Part shown: positions 1-8,678 of the stretch, piece by piece
Position numbering within the stretch: position 1 is the stretch's first letter
How the letters are laid out: each line of letters starts with the position of its first letter
Source of the DNA: an uncultured Gammaproteobacteria bacterium
GTDB lineage: Bacteria > Pseudomonadota > Gammaproteobacteria > Arenicellales > Poriferihabitantaceae
Length of the DNA stretch: 64,000 bases
Reading direction: 5' to 3'
Assembly (NCBI GenBank): GCA_947259885.1
Contig: CAMYNW010000005.1
Coordinates: 113,056-177,055, forward strand
Position numbers and translations under genes: made by a program
Notes under the pieces: generated by a model
Told to the model about the DNA's origin: nothing
Databases searched by the model: none
What the model saw: only the letters and a program-made list of their open reading frames with translations

Positions 1-733
1 AGAACCGCGTATCGGTTGCGAAAAGTTTTAGCTTTCGCATCAGTGTGCTCGCGCTATCGAAATCCATGCCTGGAATATTGAACCCCGACCCCGCTGGTGC
101 ATACAGGGCTTTTCGATTTGTCACTGAATGCGTTCGTACAAGGGGGCGCTCTACCGGGTCGGGTAAATTAAGCTTGGTTTGATCAGTCGTGGGCGTTAGT
201 TCGTGCTCCCAGTCTTCTCTTCCGCCGAGAATCGGCATTGCCCCGGCATAACAGTGTTCGACGACCAATTCCGATATTTCAGATTGGGTTTTCGCATCAA
301 GTGCCTCATAGGCGGCTTCCATATCCGCAAACACGGTCAAACCCAGACCGACCGGTGTGTAAATACTGTAAAGCATGGTAGTGGCATTGGGATCTGGCTC
401 CGCTGCGCAATCGGTATGCCAGAATGCTGCGCCGTTTCGATAGCCATCGTCTTTGAACAACTCGCCATAGTTGCCTACCACGTTCATGTCGAGAAAGCCG
501 GGAACATGCATCTCGCTAAAGCTGTCGACTCGTAAACTGTCCGACCAGCTGCGCCCAAATCTAGCGTATTGTTCTGTTGTCAGGTCTTGGTCACGTAACA
601 CCAACACCTTGTGTTCCATCAGCGCGTGAGACAGGTCGTGGAGGGTTTGGTCTGATGGCGGGTGAGATAAATCGATTCCGTCAATTTCCGCTACGAAGGT
701 TTGAGCAAGCTTTTTCACTAAAGTGTCGTCCAT
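1..733 (-). CDS. TauD/TfdA-family Fe(II)/2-oxoglutarate dioxygenase, 3' end cut by window edge
   Basis: Leftward gene starting with ATG at 733 and open to the first base of the window, giving about 244 residues without a stop. It begins MDDTLVKKLAQTFVAEIDGI, the usual N-terminus of TauD/TfdA enzymes, followed by the VLVLRDQDL strand. The first iron-binding pair is visible as WHTD, and the conserved RTHSVTNRKALY segment follows. The distal His and the 2OG-binding Arg must lie beyond the window. The family hydroxylates sulfonates, aryloxyacetates, carnitine precursors and other small acids. I cannot choose the substrate. It is one of four 2OG oxygenases in this window. Confidence 0.85.
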   Translation of the reverse strand, partial: MDDTLVKKLAQTFVAEIDGIDLSHPPSDQTLHDLSHALMEHKVLVLRDQDLTTEQYARFGRSWSDSLRVDSFSEMHVPGFLDMNVVGNYGELFKDDGYRNGAAFWHTDCAAEPDPNATTMLYSIYTPVGLGLTVFADMEAAYEALDAKTQSEISELVVEHCYAGAMPILGGREDWEHELTPTTDQTKLNLPDPVERPLVRTHSVTNRKALYAPAGSGFNIPGMDFDSASTLMRKLKLFATDTRF

Positions 734-868
734 AACGCTTTCAAATTTGTATTGCCTTGGATTATACCTTTTACATTCTGATTGTTTTCCAATTGCAGTT
801 TACTCCGTTTTCCCCCGTCACCTTTTCGCATGTGCCACATCATGTCGTTCAGCGAGCCCGCCAATATT

Positions 869-1543
869 TCAGGTTTTAATCAGTTGCTGCAGCAGCGATC
901 TATGCCAGATATATTTGACGAGCCTCTTACACCAGCGTTCATAACCGATTAGTAGCGTGTGTAGCCAGCAAGGCCAGCGGCTGATATCACGGACAAAAAT
1001 TCCGGTCTGGTCCAGTGGGAGCATGTCTTCGAGTACATCAGTCTTTGCCAGGGCATCGATGTGTTCCTGGGGGATACCGGGCATTTGCCGATAAGCGTCG
1101 AGTAAATAATCGAGGTATTCCCGTGTTGGCTTAAGGCCGGCAATCACCCGAGTCGCGCGATAGAAAAAAAACTCGAACTGCTTGGTCTGCTGATAGATCT
1201 TGTCATGTGCCCTTAGAAACGGTACCCCTTCAAAATAATCCATACGTACCGCATCTCGGGCCAGTATTTGATATATGCGCCCATAGACGATTTCGCCATC
1301 GACGGAATCAGGCGAGGCGTAACCATGATTGCGGTAAAAGCCAGGCTGAGTAAAGCGTAATATGGCGTTTTCGAGCTGGTAATCGAACGCGTCGAATACC
1401 TTGAATCGGCGCTGGGCCAGCACATCAGGGGATAAATTGGCACCAAAGGCAAAATAAAATACTTTGTTACCGGGTCGCGGCGATAACGCCCGCAGCAGGT
1501 GCGCCCATTCGCTGCCTAATTTCCACAACAATACTCGCAACAT
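869..1543 (-). CDS. Gamma-glutamylcyclotransferase-like (GGCT/AIG2 fold) protein
   Basis: A 224-residue protein with the GGCT nucleotide-like loop YFAFGANLS at residues 30-38 and the acidic MDYFEGV segment, where Glu105 is the probable general acid/base of the fold. Members of this fold cyclise gamma-glutamyl amines, releasing 5-oxoproline, and act in glutathione turnover, but many bacterial members have unknown substrates. The first 28 residues are basic and not part of the fold; no ATG nearer the fold was obvious. It stands alone, with no clear operon partner. The C-terminal 40 residues are basic and rich in aromatic residues and may be an add-on. Confidence 0.75.
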   Translation of the reverse strand: MLRVLLWKLGSEWAHLLRALSPRPGNKVFYFAFGANLSPDVLAQRRFKVFDAFDYQLENAILRFTQPGFYRNHGYASPDSVDGEIVYGRIYQILARDAVRMDYFEGVPFLRAHDKIYQQTKQFEFFFYRATRVIAGLKPTREYLDYLLDAYRQMPGIPQEHIDALAKTDVLEDMLPLDQTGIFVRDISRWPCWLHTLLIGYERWCKRLVKYIWHRSLLQQLIKT

Positions 1544-1698
1544 GGATCAAGCTAGCAGATTAAAAGATTTTTTTGCACGGGACACGCGGTTGATGACCAG
1601 TTGAGCATGATGCGGTCCGGGATAAAGTGTACGCGTGGTGATGGGTTTAAATGACTGCCGTTTGCTTTGATGCTCATTAGATGGCGTAAATCTGTAGA

Positions 1699-2607
1699 TT
1701 ATTGTCTAGGCTGCGGTAAATTATATAATCGCCGCGCATTTTCAAATGCTACTTTTAGTTGCACCTGCAGCGGCAGATCGGCGATCCAGCTGCGGTGATA
1801 ATCGATCAACTGTTCAAAATAATCCCAGCCATCATCGGCCTGGTCCCAGGTTTGCGTGCGCGTCACTTTCCACACCGGGTCGGTACCGGTGATGAACCGG
1901 TCTGGGTACTCGAGCACTAGCGCACGCCAGGAATCAAGGAGACGATGGGTGACATCGGTCAAGCCGTCGAATCGCCACGGGTCCCGCGCTGAGAATTCAA
2001 TGGTTACGTTGTTACAGGCGCTAATGATGGTACGAATGTGTCGCGCCGCAAGGTTACCGCCGGCGTGCGCGAAAATTAAGTTGAGCTGTGGGTACCTTCG
2101 GCAAATATCCAGAAAGGCCTGCTCGTTGCCCGAGTCGACATGGATTAACACCGGCACCTCGTATTTAACTGCGAGATGCATCAACTGCTGAAAGATACGG
2201 TTATCCGGCCGCGGCCTGAAACCCGACATGAAATGTACTTCGCCGATACCGTGATACAAACGCTGACGCAAGCCCGCTTCGGCCAGCTCCACCGTGCGCT
2301 GATCAAGATACCAGTCCTGTCGCCCCAGTTCATGGGTATAGGGAGAAAAAATCGGCACGATCAAATCATCGCCTGCCTGTTTCAGTTCGAGCGCAAGCGT
2401 CGATGGCGTGCTCGACACGACGGCAAAGTCGACCCCAGCCTGCCGTAACTTGTTCACCACTGTTGACGCATCAATGATTTCTTTCTGATCCCAGTTGAAA
2501 TGGATGTGGGTGTCGGCAAAAGGCATCTGCGCCTGTGCGCGCTCGAGGCTGAATAGCAGTACGATAATGATAGAAATACTGGCTCGGAATTTCGATAGCG
2601 AAGACAT
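1699..2607 (-). CDS. Secreted amidohydrolase-family metal-dependent hydrolase
   Basis: A 302-residue protein with a hydrophobic leader (SISIIIVLLFSLERAQA) that predicts export to the periplasm. The mature part opens with FADTHIHFNW, the HxH metal motif of the amidohydrolase TIM barrel (Amidohydro_2 type). Later metal or active-site segments can be seen as VLIHVDSG, LIFAHAGG and TGTDPVW, with the catalytic Asp in the last. Exported members of this group are often called TatD-like or dihydroorotase-like, but substrate cannot be read from sequence. It is a single gene between short gaps. Confidence 0.75.
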   Translation of the reverse strand: MSSLSKFRASISIIIVLLFSLERAQAQMPFADTHIHFNWDQKEIIDASTVVNKLRQAGVDFAVVSSTPSTLALELKQAGDDLIVPIFSPYTHELGRQDWYLDQRTVELAEAGLRQRLYHGIGEVHFMSGFRPRPDNRIFQQLMHLAVKYEVPVLIHVDSGNEQAFLDICRRYPQLNLIFAHAGGNLAARHIRTIISACNNVTIEFSARDPWRFDGLTDVTHRLLDSWRALVLEYPDRFITGTDPVWKVTRTQTWDQADDGWDYFEQLIDYHRSWIADLPLQVQLKVAFENARRLYNLPQPRQ

Positions 2608-2768
2608 ACCTGAAAAGGCGACAGAAGGACTATAAATTAGGCAGCTCTTGTCAAAGTTTATCTCAAGGTTGGATTAAGGAAAGGCCTCATCACTAAAGGA
2701 TGGCGGGGGGTATCGTTTTTCCGTTGCCTTAAACCTTTTGATTTAAATTAATCTGTCCGGTTTTCTCT

Positions 2769-4283
2769 CTAGAATGAAAAGGGTTGGGTGCGATGCAAAT
2801 GCCGCCATATGGGTTGTGCGCCGCGGGCACACTCTTGCATTCTGTCTTCAGCCCAAGCACGAACAAAGGACAGATCCTCTGATTTTACGCTTGCCGGATC
2901 AAGTGCTGCGAGAACCTGTACAGCTGTTTTCGCGTCGTTTGCTTGGCCGAGGTAATCTTGAAACGCTTTTAATTCGAGCAGCAAATCGGACGCGTCTTCG
3001 CTCCAGATTTCACTAAAAAATTCTGCGGCATAGCGCAGCTTTTTTCCGCGTTTACGAATCTCGTGAAGCTGCTCACCGGTAATGCGAGTGAGTGAACGTG
3101 TTTCCATTAGGACTTCTTGTTGCGCCCGATGCAATACGCTGTATGCGAACGGTGCAATAGGTTGGTTCAGGTATCCCGTTTTTGTCCGCTCGAGGGCAGT
3201 AATCCATTTTTCAAATTGCAGCAATAACCGCGCATATCGTTTGGTCTGCATCAACCTCACGGTTTCCTTGGTCGCTATGCGTCGTTCCTTGACGGCAAGT
3301 TTTCGCAATGTGGCATACACTGATTCTCCACCGCTTCGCTCCTTTAACTGTGGCAGAGTTTCACTCATAAATACATGCCAGTCACGCGCAGGCCCGAAGC
3401 GCTGCTGGAACCAGCGGAACTCTCCATTAAAAGCTTTTCTCTTGTCGTAGGGGAGACAGTCCTTAAACGCACGCAATGCGGCACGTATTCGCCTGATCGC
3501 GACGCGGGTTTGGTGTACCCCTTTAGGGTGACTCTTTAGTGTCGGCTTTTCATTCTTATATAAATGATCAAGAGACTCATGGACGATATGGCTGAAAGCT
3601 TCCCCTACTGTGAGTGCCTTATCGAGCCCCACCTCGCTGGAAGTCACGGGACCCTTTCGGTTTGCGGGGCGCGTCAGTTGAAATCCACGGTCTGCCTTTG
3701 TCAGGTGTTCGCGCTGCAGTTCGTATTTTTCAGCTAACTTGAGTGCAAGATCCTGCAACTCCAGCGGATCGCCCGCGACTAGTTTCATCCGCATCTCGCA
3801 CAATGCCTCCCGTTTTTTTTCTCGGCGGGTGTTCGCTTCAATATAGCCATTGTCAAATGTACACTCGATTCGACTCGTTGCCGGTTTAAGCTCAATTATC
3901 CTGCGGTCGCAGTGCACTTCGAAATAGGGCTGAAGTTTGATTCCTCTGCGCCATCTCTTGATCGCATTACCAAATGCAGTGTCTCGAAACAGATCAAGTT
4001 TAGGCTCCCCCTCTTTGAATGGAATCGATAGCTGCGTATGGCCTTGCGTGCTTTCCATCAGGATTGGGGGCACTTTAAGTGTGAGGATGCGTTTATCTTT
4101 GGTTTCCGTGAGCCTCAGTATGAAGCCCGCCTTGTAAAGAATATGATGCGGTGAGTCGAAATAGGTATTGACCAAATGGACGCGCTCCTTTCGTATCTGC
4201 TTCAGATCGCGAGAAAGGGATTCGCGTATTCTGCGCGCGGTTTTTGTGGAAGACGAGAATCTGATTACAGGCTTACTTGACAT
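2769..4283 (-). CDS. CYTH-CHAD domain protein
   Basis: A 504-residue protein. Residues 1-200 form a CYTH-like (triphosphate tunnel) half with NTYFDSPHHILYKAGFILRL and ILTLKVP. Residues 225-500 form a CHAD half, all-helical, with histidine/arginine motifs HQTRVAIRRIRAALR and LHEIRKRGKKLRYAAEFF that bind polyphosphate in studied members. CYTH enzymes usually begin with an ExExK signature; here the matching strand reads VIRFSSS, so that motif looks lost and triphosphatase activity is doubtful. CHAD proteins associate with polyphosphate granules. ATG start at 4283 follows the family pattern closely. The gene is monocistronic. Confidence 0.8.
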   Translation of the reverse strand: MSSKPVIRFSSSTKTARRIRESLSRDLKQIRKERVHLVNTYFDSPHHILYKAGFILRLTETKDKRILTLKVPPILMESTQGHTQLSIPFKEGEPKLDLFRDTAFGNAIKRWRRGIKLQPYFEVHCDRRIIELKPATSRIECTFDNGYIEANTRREKKREALCEMRMKLVAGDPLELQDLALKLAEKYELQREHLTKADRGFQLTRPANRKGPVTSSEVGLDKALTVGEAFSHIVHESLDHLYKNEKPTLKSHPKGVHQTRVAIRRIRAALRAFKDCLPYDKRKAFNGEFRWFQQRFGPARDWHVFMSETLPQLKERSGGESVYATLRKLAVKERRIATKETVRLMQTKRYARLLLQFEKWITALERTKTGYLNQPIAPFAYSVLHRAQQEVLMETRSLTRITGEQLHEIRKRGKKLRYAAEFFSEIWSEDASDLLLELKAFQDYLGQANDAKTAVQVLAALDPASVKSEDLSFVRAWAEDRMQECARGAQPIWRHLHRTQPFSF

Positions 4284-4561
4284 GCTTGTCTTTATTCATC
4301 GAATAACGCTGGATGCGGCGTGAAGTAAATGTTCAGAAAACCTTGCTTGATCTATGTTTGGAATGGTTACGTGACAAGGGTGAAAAGTTTTGGCCTCTCT
4401 AATAAACGTTATCCCCTGGTTGCTGTTATAACATATCAATCGTACTTTCATCGCTAGGATCACCGTTTATCTGCAGCGTTATCCATAGCTAGGAGTTGAT
4501 GTGTTCTAGGCGCGCTAGCGAGAAACCAGGAAATCTTATTTGACTCGACCACTCTAGCCAT

Positions 4562-5539
4562 TTAGCGACCGATATTTAGAATATGGCAGACGAAATCGGT
4601 AAATCGCTCTTCCGGCGAGAATCCCAACAGGTTCTCTCCATCACTGACGAAATTGGAGTAGGGATTGAAGTCGTAGTAACACGGTTGGCCGGTGCCTGTA
4701 TCTATAAAGTATTCGACACCCCCGAAATCCGCACCGCTGGCTTTGATAATCCGGACGACATTATCAACGACTGTCGGTGCTGGGTTATGGGTTTGTATTC
4801 CACCGGCATCGTTGTTTAATACGCAGAAGTCGAAATCTTCGCCTTCCGTAGCTCGTTGTTCGGTGCTAACAGTCTGTTCGGGGTCATCCGTGCTACAACC
4901 CTCGGCAGCACAATAGTTAAACTCACCCGTGACCACCGGTTGCTTGATACTGTAAAATAATGCATCGCCCAACACTTCCACCCGATAAACGAAACCGTCT
5001 GAGCGGATGTATTGCTGCACGATTCCGGTTCGATCGACCCCTAAATCCAATGCTTTTATCTGCACTGCCTGCTCGAGCTCTGCCCGATTCTGGTATAAGC
5101 TGATACCGCTGCCGGATCCGCCGATATTTGGTTTGACGATGGCCGGATAGCCTATTTGCTCGGCGGCATTGATCGCGTCTTCCTGACGGTAGATCGCTAT
5201 GCCGTTCGGGTAAGCCAGATTCAGGGAGGAGAACACACCGTTTTGCATCGCCTTTGAAGATCCGATGGCATGGGCGCGTGCACCGTTAATCATCCTTACC
5301 CCACTCTGTTCCAGCCAGCTCAGGTAATGCTGAGTCTGGAACACGACCTGAGGTAGTCGGTCAGCGGACGGCATGATGTTAATGCGATTAATCGCTGCCG
5401 AAAATCCGCAGTTGCTGGTGTCCGTATCAAAGCGCAATTCGGCCACGTTCACCGGCACGATGCCTGGAATTCGTCGCTGCAATACAGTAAGCAGCTGATC
5501 CGACCAGGTCGGGTGTTCATAGAGAAAAGCGATGCGCAT
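4562..5539 (-). CDS. RimK-like ATP-grasp enzyme
   Basis: I place the start at the ATG at 5539 (protein MRIAFLYEHPTWSDQLL, 325 residues). A longer reading exists only from a TTG at 5572. The N-terminal third resembles the pre-ATP-grasp fold. The ATP-grasp core shows YPAIVKPNIGGSGSGI (ATP lysine and glycine loop), then GVEYFIDTG and DFNPYSNFV, the metal-binding acidic and Asn positions near the C-terminus. Such enzymes join a carboxylate to an amine or thiol using ATP. The partner substrates are not evident and no peptide or carrier gene adjoins it. An acidic insert rich in Glu/Asp lies between the core halves. Confidence 0.75.
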   Translation of the reverse strand: MRIAFLYEHPTWSDQLLTVLQRRIPGIVPVNVAELRFDTDTSNCGFSAAINRINIMPSADRLPQVVFQTQHYLSWLEQSGVRMINGARAHAIGSSKAMQNGVFSSLNLAYPNGIAIYRQEDAINAAEQIGYPAIVKPNIGGSGSGISLYQNRAELEQAVQIKALDLGVDRTGIVQQYIRSDGFVYRVEVLGDALFYSIKQPVVTGEFNYCAAEGCSTDDPEQTVSTEQRATEGEDFDFCVLNNDAGGIQTHNPAPTVVDNVVRIIKASGADFGGVEYFIDTGTGQPCYYDFNPYSNFVSDGENLLGFSPEERFTDFVCHILNIGR

Positions 5540-5630
5540 GGTGCTGAAGGATAAGTGAGGGTTACGATGCAAGCATTAAGATTCTAGTAGAAAAAAATAT
5601 CGCGACCAAACAATGCGACGGAGGAATTAA

Positions 5631-5666
5631 TAAAAACCGGCTAAAAACCGGGACAGATCTATTTTT
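5631..5666 (+). repeat. Dispersed short repeat, copy 1 (AACCGGGACAGATCTATTT core)
   Basis: Two tandem starts of the motif (AAAAACCGG, then AAAAACCGGGACAGATCT followed by a T-run) lie in the gap between the ATP-grasp gene and the ABM-like ORF. The same core recurs in many other gaps of this window in both orientations. Confidence 0.6.
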
Positions 5667-5775
5667 AACACTTAGAGAAGCTCCATAATATTCGCTCAAT
5701 TCGATCTGATCAAACAAGCGATTTGGGTTAACCTCACTTCTAGTCGAAACTATTGATCTATTTCGGAGAAAAAAC

Positions 5776-5958
5776 ATGGTATATGTACTGGCGGTAACCT
5801 GGACAGCAAAAGAAGGTCACGAAGCGGAGGTCCACGAAATTCTGCGTATGCTTGGTTGGACTTCCTTCGATCTGGCGGACACTCAGAAGGAAGTCCACTC
5901 AGCTGCTAGCGCAGGCATAACTCCCATTGTTGCAGCTACTGAAAATGTATCGGCTTAG
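5776..5958 (+). CDS. Small ORF with an ABM-monooxygenase-like N-terminus, probably a truncated gene
   Basis: A 60-residue ORF from ATG 5776. The first half, MVYVLAVTWTAKEGHEAEV, looks like the first strand and helix of antibiotic-biosynthesis-monooxygenase (ABM, dimeric ferredoxin-like) proteins. ABM domains are usually about 95-105 residues, and the second half here (LADTQKEVHSAASAGITPIV) does not match the rest of the fold. I found no continuation in the other two frames. It may be a decayed gene start or a short diverged protein. Confidence 0.4.
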   Translation: MVYVLAVTWTAKEGHEAEVHEILRMLGWTSFDLADTQKEVHSAASAGITPIVAATENVSA

Positions 5959-6108
5959 ATTACTCAACCCGTATGGCACCCGGTATGAGTTAATATATTG
6001 CGATGATCGACTGCCAGGTCTGTCTAGTTGTCAACACTCACAATCTCCATGCACGTGCGCCCGTTGATCAACTCGTGATCTGACATCAAGCTGAAACAAT
6101 CCAGCAAC

Positions 6109-6171
6109 ATGAACGTTCTCTTTATTACAGCCGATCAATGGATCAAAGGGACTTGGAACTTCAAGCTGTAG
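6109..6171 (+). pseudogene. Relic 5' end of a sulfatase gene
   Basis: ATG at 6109 begins MNVLFITADQW, the very typical first strand of type I sulfatases and related alkaline-phosphatase-superfamily enzymes, including the first metal-binding Asp. The frame leaves that family at once and stops at 6169-6171 after 20 codons. No further sulfatase sequence is seen before the next gene at 6298. I read it as the leftover start of a deleted gene. The rest of the 5959-6297 gap shows nothing I recognise. Confidence 0.45.
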
Positions 6172-6297
6172 TGGCGTCTGGCAGCCCAGCTTTTTTGAGG
6201 TCTATGGCAAGCAGCCTTGGAATTCCACGGGTTCCTTAACTATCGCAGCAGAAAGGGTTATTCTACTGCATGACAAATACAGCAGAATAACGAAAGC

Positions 6298-8649
6298 ATG
6301 GACTCCGCTAATGCTACCGATTCATTACCAGAAGGCAAGATGACCAACTCCATCGTCCTCATCGGCAACTACCTGCCGAGAAGATGTGGTATTGCCACTT
6401 TCACTACGCACCTTTTTGAAGCAATCGCGCAGCATGTTACAAACACGGACTGCTGGGTCGTTGCGATGAACGACCTGCCGGAAGGCTATTCCTATCCGCC
6501 GCAGGTACGACTCTGTATCAATCAGAATCAATTAAACGAATACAGCCTTGCGGCCGACCAGCTTAATCTCAAGCAAGTCGGAGTGGTCTGTGTTCAACAT
6601 GAATATGGCATATTCGGCGGTGAGCGGGGCAGCTTCATTATCGAGTTGTTGCATGATCTTAAAATGCCGATTGTGACTACATTGCACACCCTGTTGGAGA
6701 ATCCGAGCGACAGAGAACGTCGCATCATCATGCAGCTCGCTGTACTTTCCGATCGGTTGGTGGTGATGAGCGAACGTTCGGTCGATTTTTTACGGGACAT
6801 TTACGACGTAGAGGCGGAGAAAATTGTCCTGATTCATCACGGCATTCCTGACGTTCCCTTGGTTGAGTCCTCAACCTACAAAGGCAAGTTTGGCGTATCC
6901 GAACAGAAGGTCTTGCTCACATTCGGACTACTTTCACCGGGAAAGGGTATCGAGACGGTGATCGATGCGCTGCCGGAAATAGTGAAAACCCACCCGGATA
7001 TTATCTACATGGTGGTCGGCGCCACTCACCCGCACTTCAGGGCGGAACATGGGGAAGATTATAGAATCAGTCTTCACCTGCGCGCGAAAACACTCGGTGT
7101 TGAAGACTATGTCGTTTTTCACGATAACTTTGTGGCGGACGAGGATCTACTGGAGTTTATTGGTGCGGCCGATATCTATATCACTCCTTATCTGAACGAA
7201 GCGCAGATAATTTCCGGCACGCTCGCTTATGCACTGGGTATGGGTAAAGCAGTCATATCCACGCCTTTTTTACATGCTCAGGAACTGCTCGCTGACGGTC
7301 GCGGCAGCTTGTTTCCCTTCCGTGACCACGTTCAGCTTGCCAGCGAGGTTATCGATCTGCTGGATCATCCTGACAAACTTCGTGCCATACAGCATAAGGC
7401 TTATGATTACGGTCGCCAAATGATCTGGAGTCATGTAGGCAGGCGTTATATCGAGGTTTTCGAACAGGTACGGCTTCATCGTTTACGCAAGTCTTTACCT
7501 GCGCTCAAGCTGGGCCCGTTAAGCTTGCGCCAACAACCACTGCCCGAAATCAAGTTCGATCATTTGCTGCGGATGACGGATGGGGTGGGCATGCTGCAGC
7601 ACTCCAAATTCACCGTACCGGATAGGCAACATGGATATTGCGTGGACGATAATGCGCGTGCACTGATTGTTGCTGTTACCGCGCAGGCTTTTCGGCCCCG
7701 AGATGCCTCGCTGAATGGTCTTGCTTCCACCTATCTGAGTTTTCTCGACCATGCTTTTAATTCCGACAACGGCCTGTTTCGTAATTTTATGTCCTATGAT
7801 CGTTGTTGGCTGGAAGAGACAGGTTCAGAGGACTCTCATGGCCGCGCGCTGTGGGGTTTGGGAGTCGCGGCGACCCTGGGCCGGAATGATGGGCAGGTAA
7901 GCCATGCCGCCGATTTATTCCAACGCGCTTTACCCGCGGTTGAATATTTCACTTCGCCTCGCGCCGTTGCATTTACCGTCATTGGTATTCATGCATTCTT
8001 GTCTCACAAGCGTGACAATATCCCGGTCGAAACCCTATGCAGAATACTTTCAGATAAGTTAATGCAATGGTTCAGAAATCTCTCCAGCCAGGAGTGGCCC
8101 TGGTGTGAAGAAACCTTGACCTATGACAATGCACGCTTGCCGCAGGCTTTATTGTTATCCGGGCAATGGCTGGGTAATGACGAAATGTTACAGACTGCTA
8201 TGCGTGCGCTCAACTGGTTAAAGGAGATTCAACACGATGAGTCAGGGTGTTTTTTTGCTGCCATCGGTAACCATGGCTGGTTTAGCAGAGGGCACGTTAA
8301 GGCCCAATTTGATCAGCAACCCATCGAGGCCGCTGCGATGGTGGACGCCTGTTTCGAAGCATTCAATTTCACACGGGATGAGGAATGGATCACTTACGCC
8401 TACCGCTGTTTTAACTGGTACCAGGGTGATAACGAACTAAATGTTTCGCTCTATGATCATGCGACCGGGGGTTGTCGTGATGGGCTGCAGGCGCACAGCG
8501 TCAATGAAAATCAGGGAGCAGAATCCACTCTGTGCTGGCTTATGGCTTTACTCGCCATTTACAAACACCGGGGTCAGATTGAGGTCAATCGGGATGATGA
8601 AAAAGAGTCTGCCCAGGTAATTGATAAAAAACCAGTGGTTGCCAAATGA
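6298..8649 (+). CDS. GT4 glycosyltransferase with C-terminal (alpha/alpha)-barrel-like domain
   Basis: A 783-residue protein. Residues 15-400 are a GT-B glycosyltransferase of family 4 type: GNYLPRRCGIATFTTHL near the start, LTFGLLSPGKGIETVIDALP after the linker, and the C-terminal sugar-nucleotide region around AQIISGTLAYALGMGKAVIS. Residues 430-760 are helical and rich in Trp with a repeated toroid-like pattern (RQHGYCVDDNARALIVAV, ENQGAESTLCWL), as in enzymes that act on glycans. A second ATG at 6340 has a better Shine-Dalgarno (AGAAGG) and may be the real start. It converges with a GH130 gene 29 bp downstream, and the module continues with another GT4-GH130 pair, so a role in making or recycling a mannose-containing glycan is likely. 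Confidence 0.8.
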   Translation: MDSANATDSLPEGKMTNSIVLIGNYLPRRCGIATFTTHLFEAIAQHVTNTDCWVVAMNDLPEGYSYPPQVRLCINQNQLNEYSLAADQLNLKQVGVVCVQHEYGIFGGERGSFIIELLHDLKMPIVTTLHTLLENPSDRERRIIMQLAVLSDRLVVMSERSVDFLRDIYDVEAEKIVLIHHGIPDVPLVESSTYKGKFGVSEQKVLLTFGLLSPGKGIETVIDALPEIVKTHPDIIYMVVGATHPHFRAEHGEDYRISLHLRAKTLGVEDYVVFHDNFVADEDLLEFIGAADIYITPYLNEAQIISGTLAYALGMGKAVISTPFLHAQELLADGRGSLFPFRDHVQLASEVIDLLDHPDKLRAIQHKAYDYGRQMIWSHVGRRYIEVFEQVRLHRLRKSLPALKLGPLSLRQQPLPEIKFDHLLRMTDGVGMLQHSKFTVPDRQHGYCVDDNARALIVAVTAQAFRPRDASLNGLASTYLSFLDHAFNSDNGLFRNFMSYDRCWLEETGSEDSHGRALWGLGVAATLGRNDGQVSHAADLFQRALPAVEYFTSPRAVAFTVIGIHAFLSHKRDNIPVETLCRILSDKLMQWFRNLSSQEWPWCEETLTYDNARLPQALLLSGQWLGNDEMLQTAMRALNWLKEIQHDESGCFFAAIGNHGWFSRGHVKAQFDQQPIEAAAMVDACFEAFNFTRDEEWITYAYRCFNWYQGDNELNVSLYDHATGGCRDGLQAHSVNENQGAESTLCWLMALLAIYKHRGQIEVNRDDEKESAQVIDKKPVVAK

Positions 8650-8678
8650 TTCGGCATGGTCTGGTTTTGTCGCCTCGG

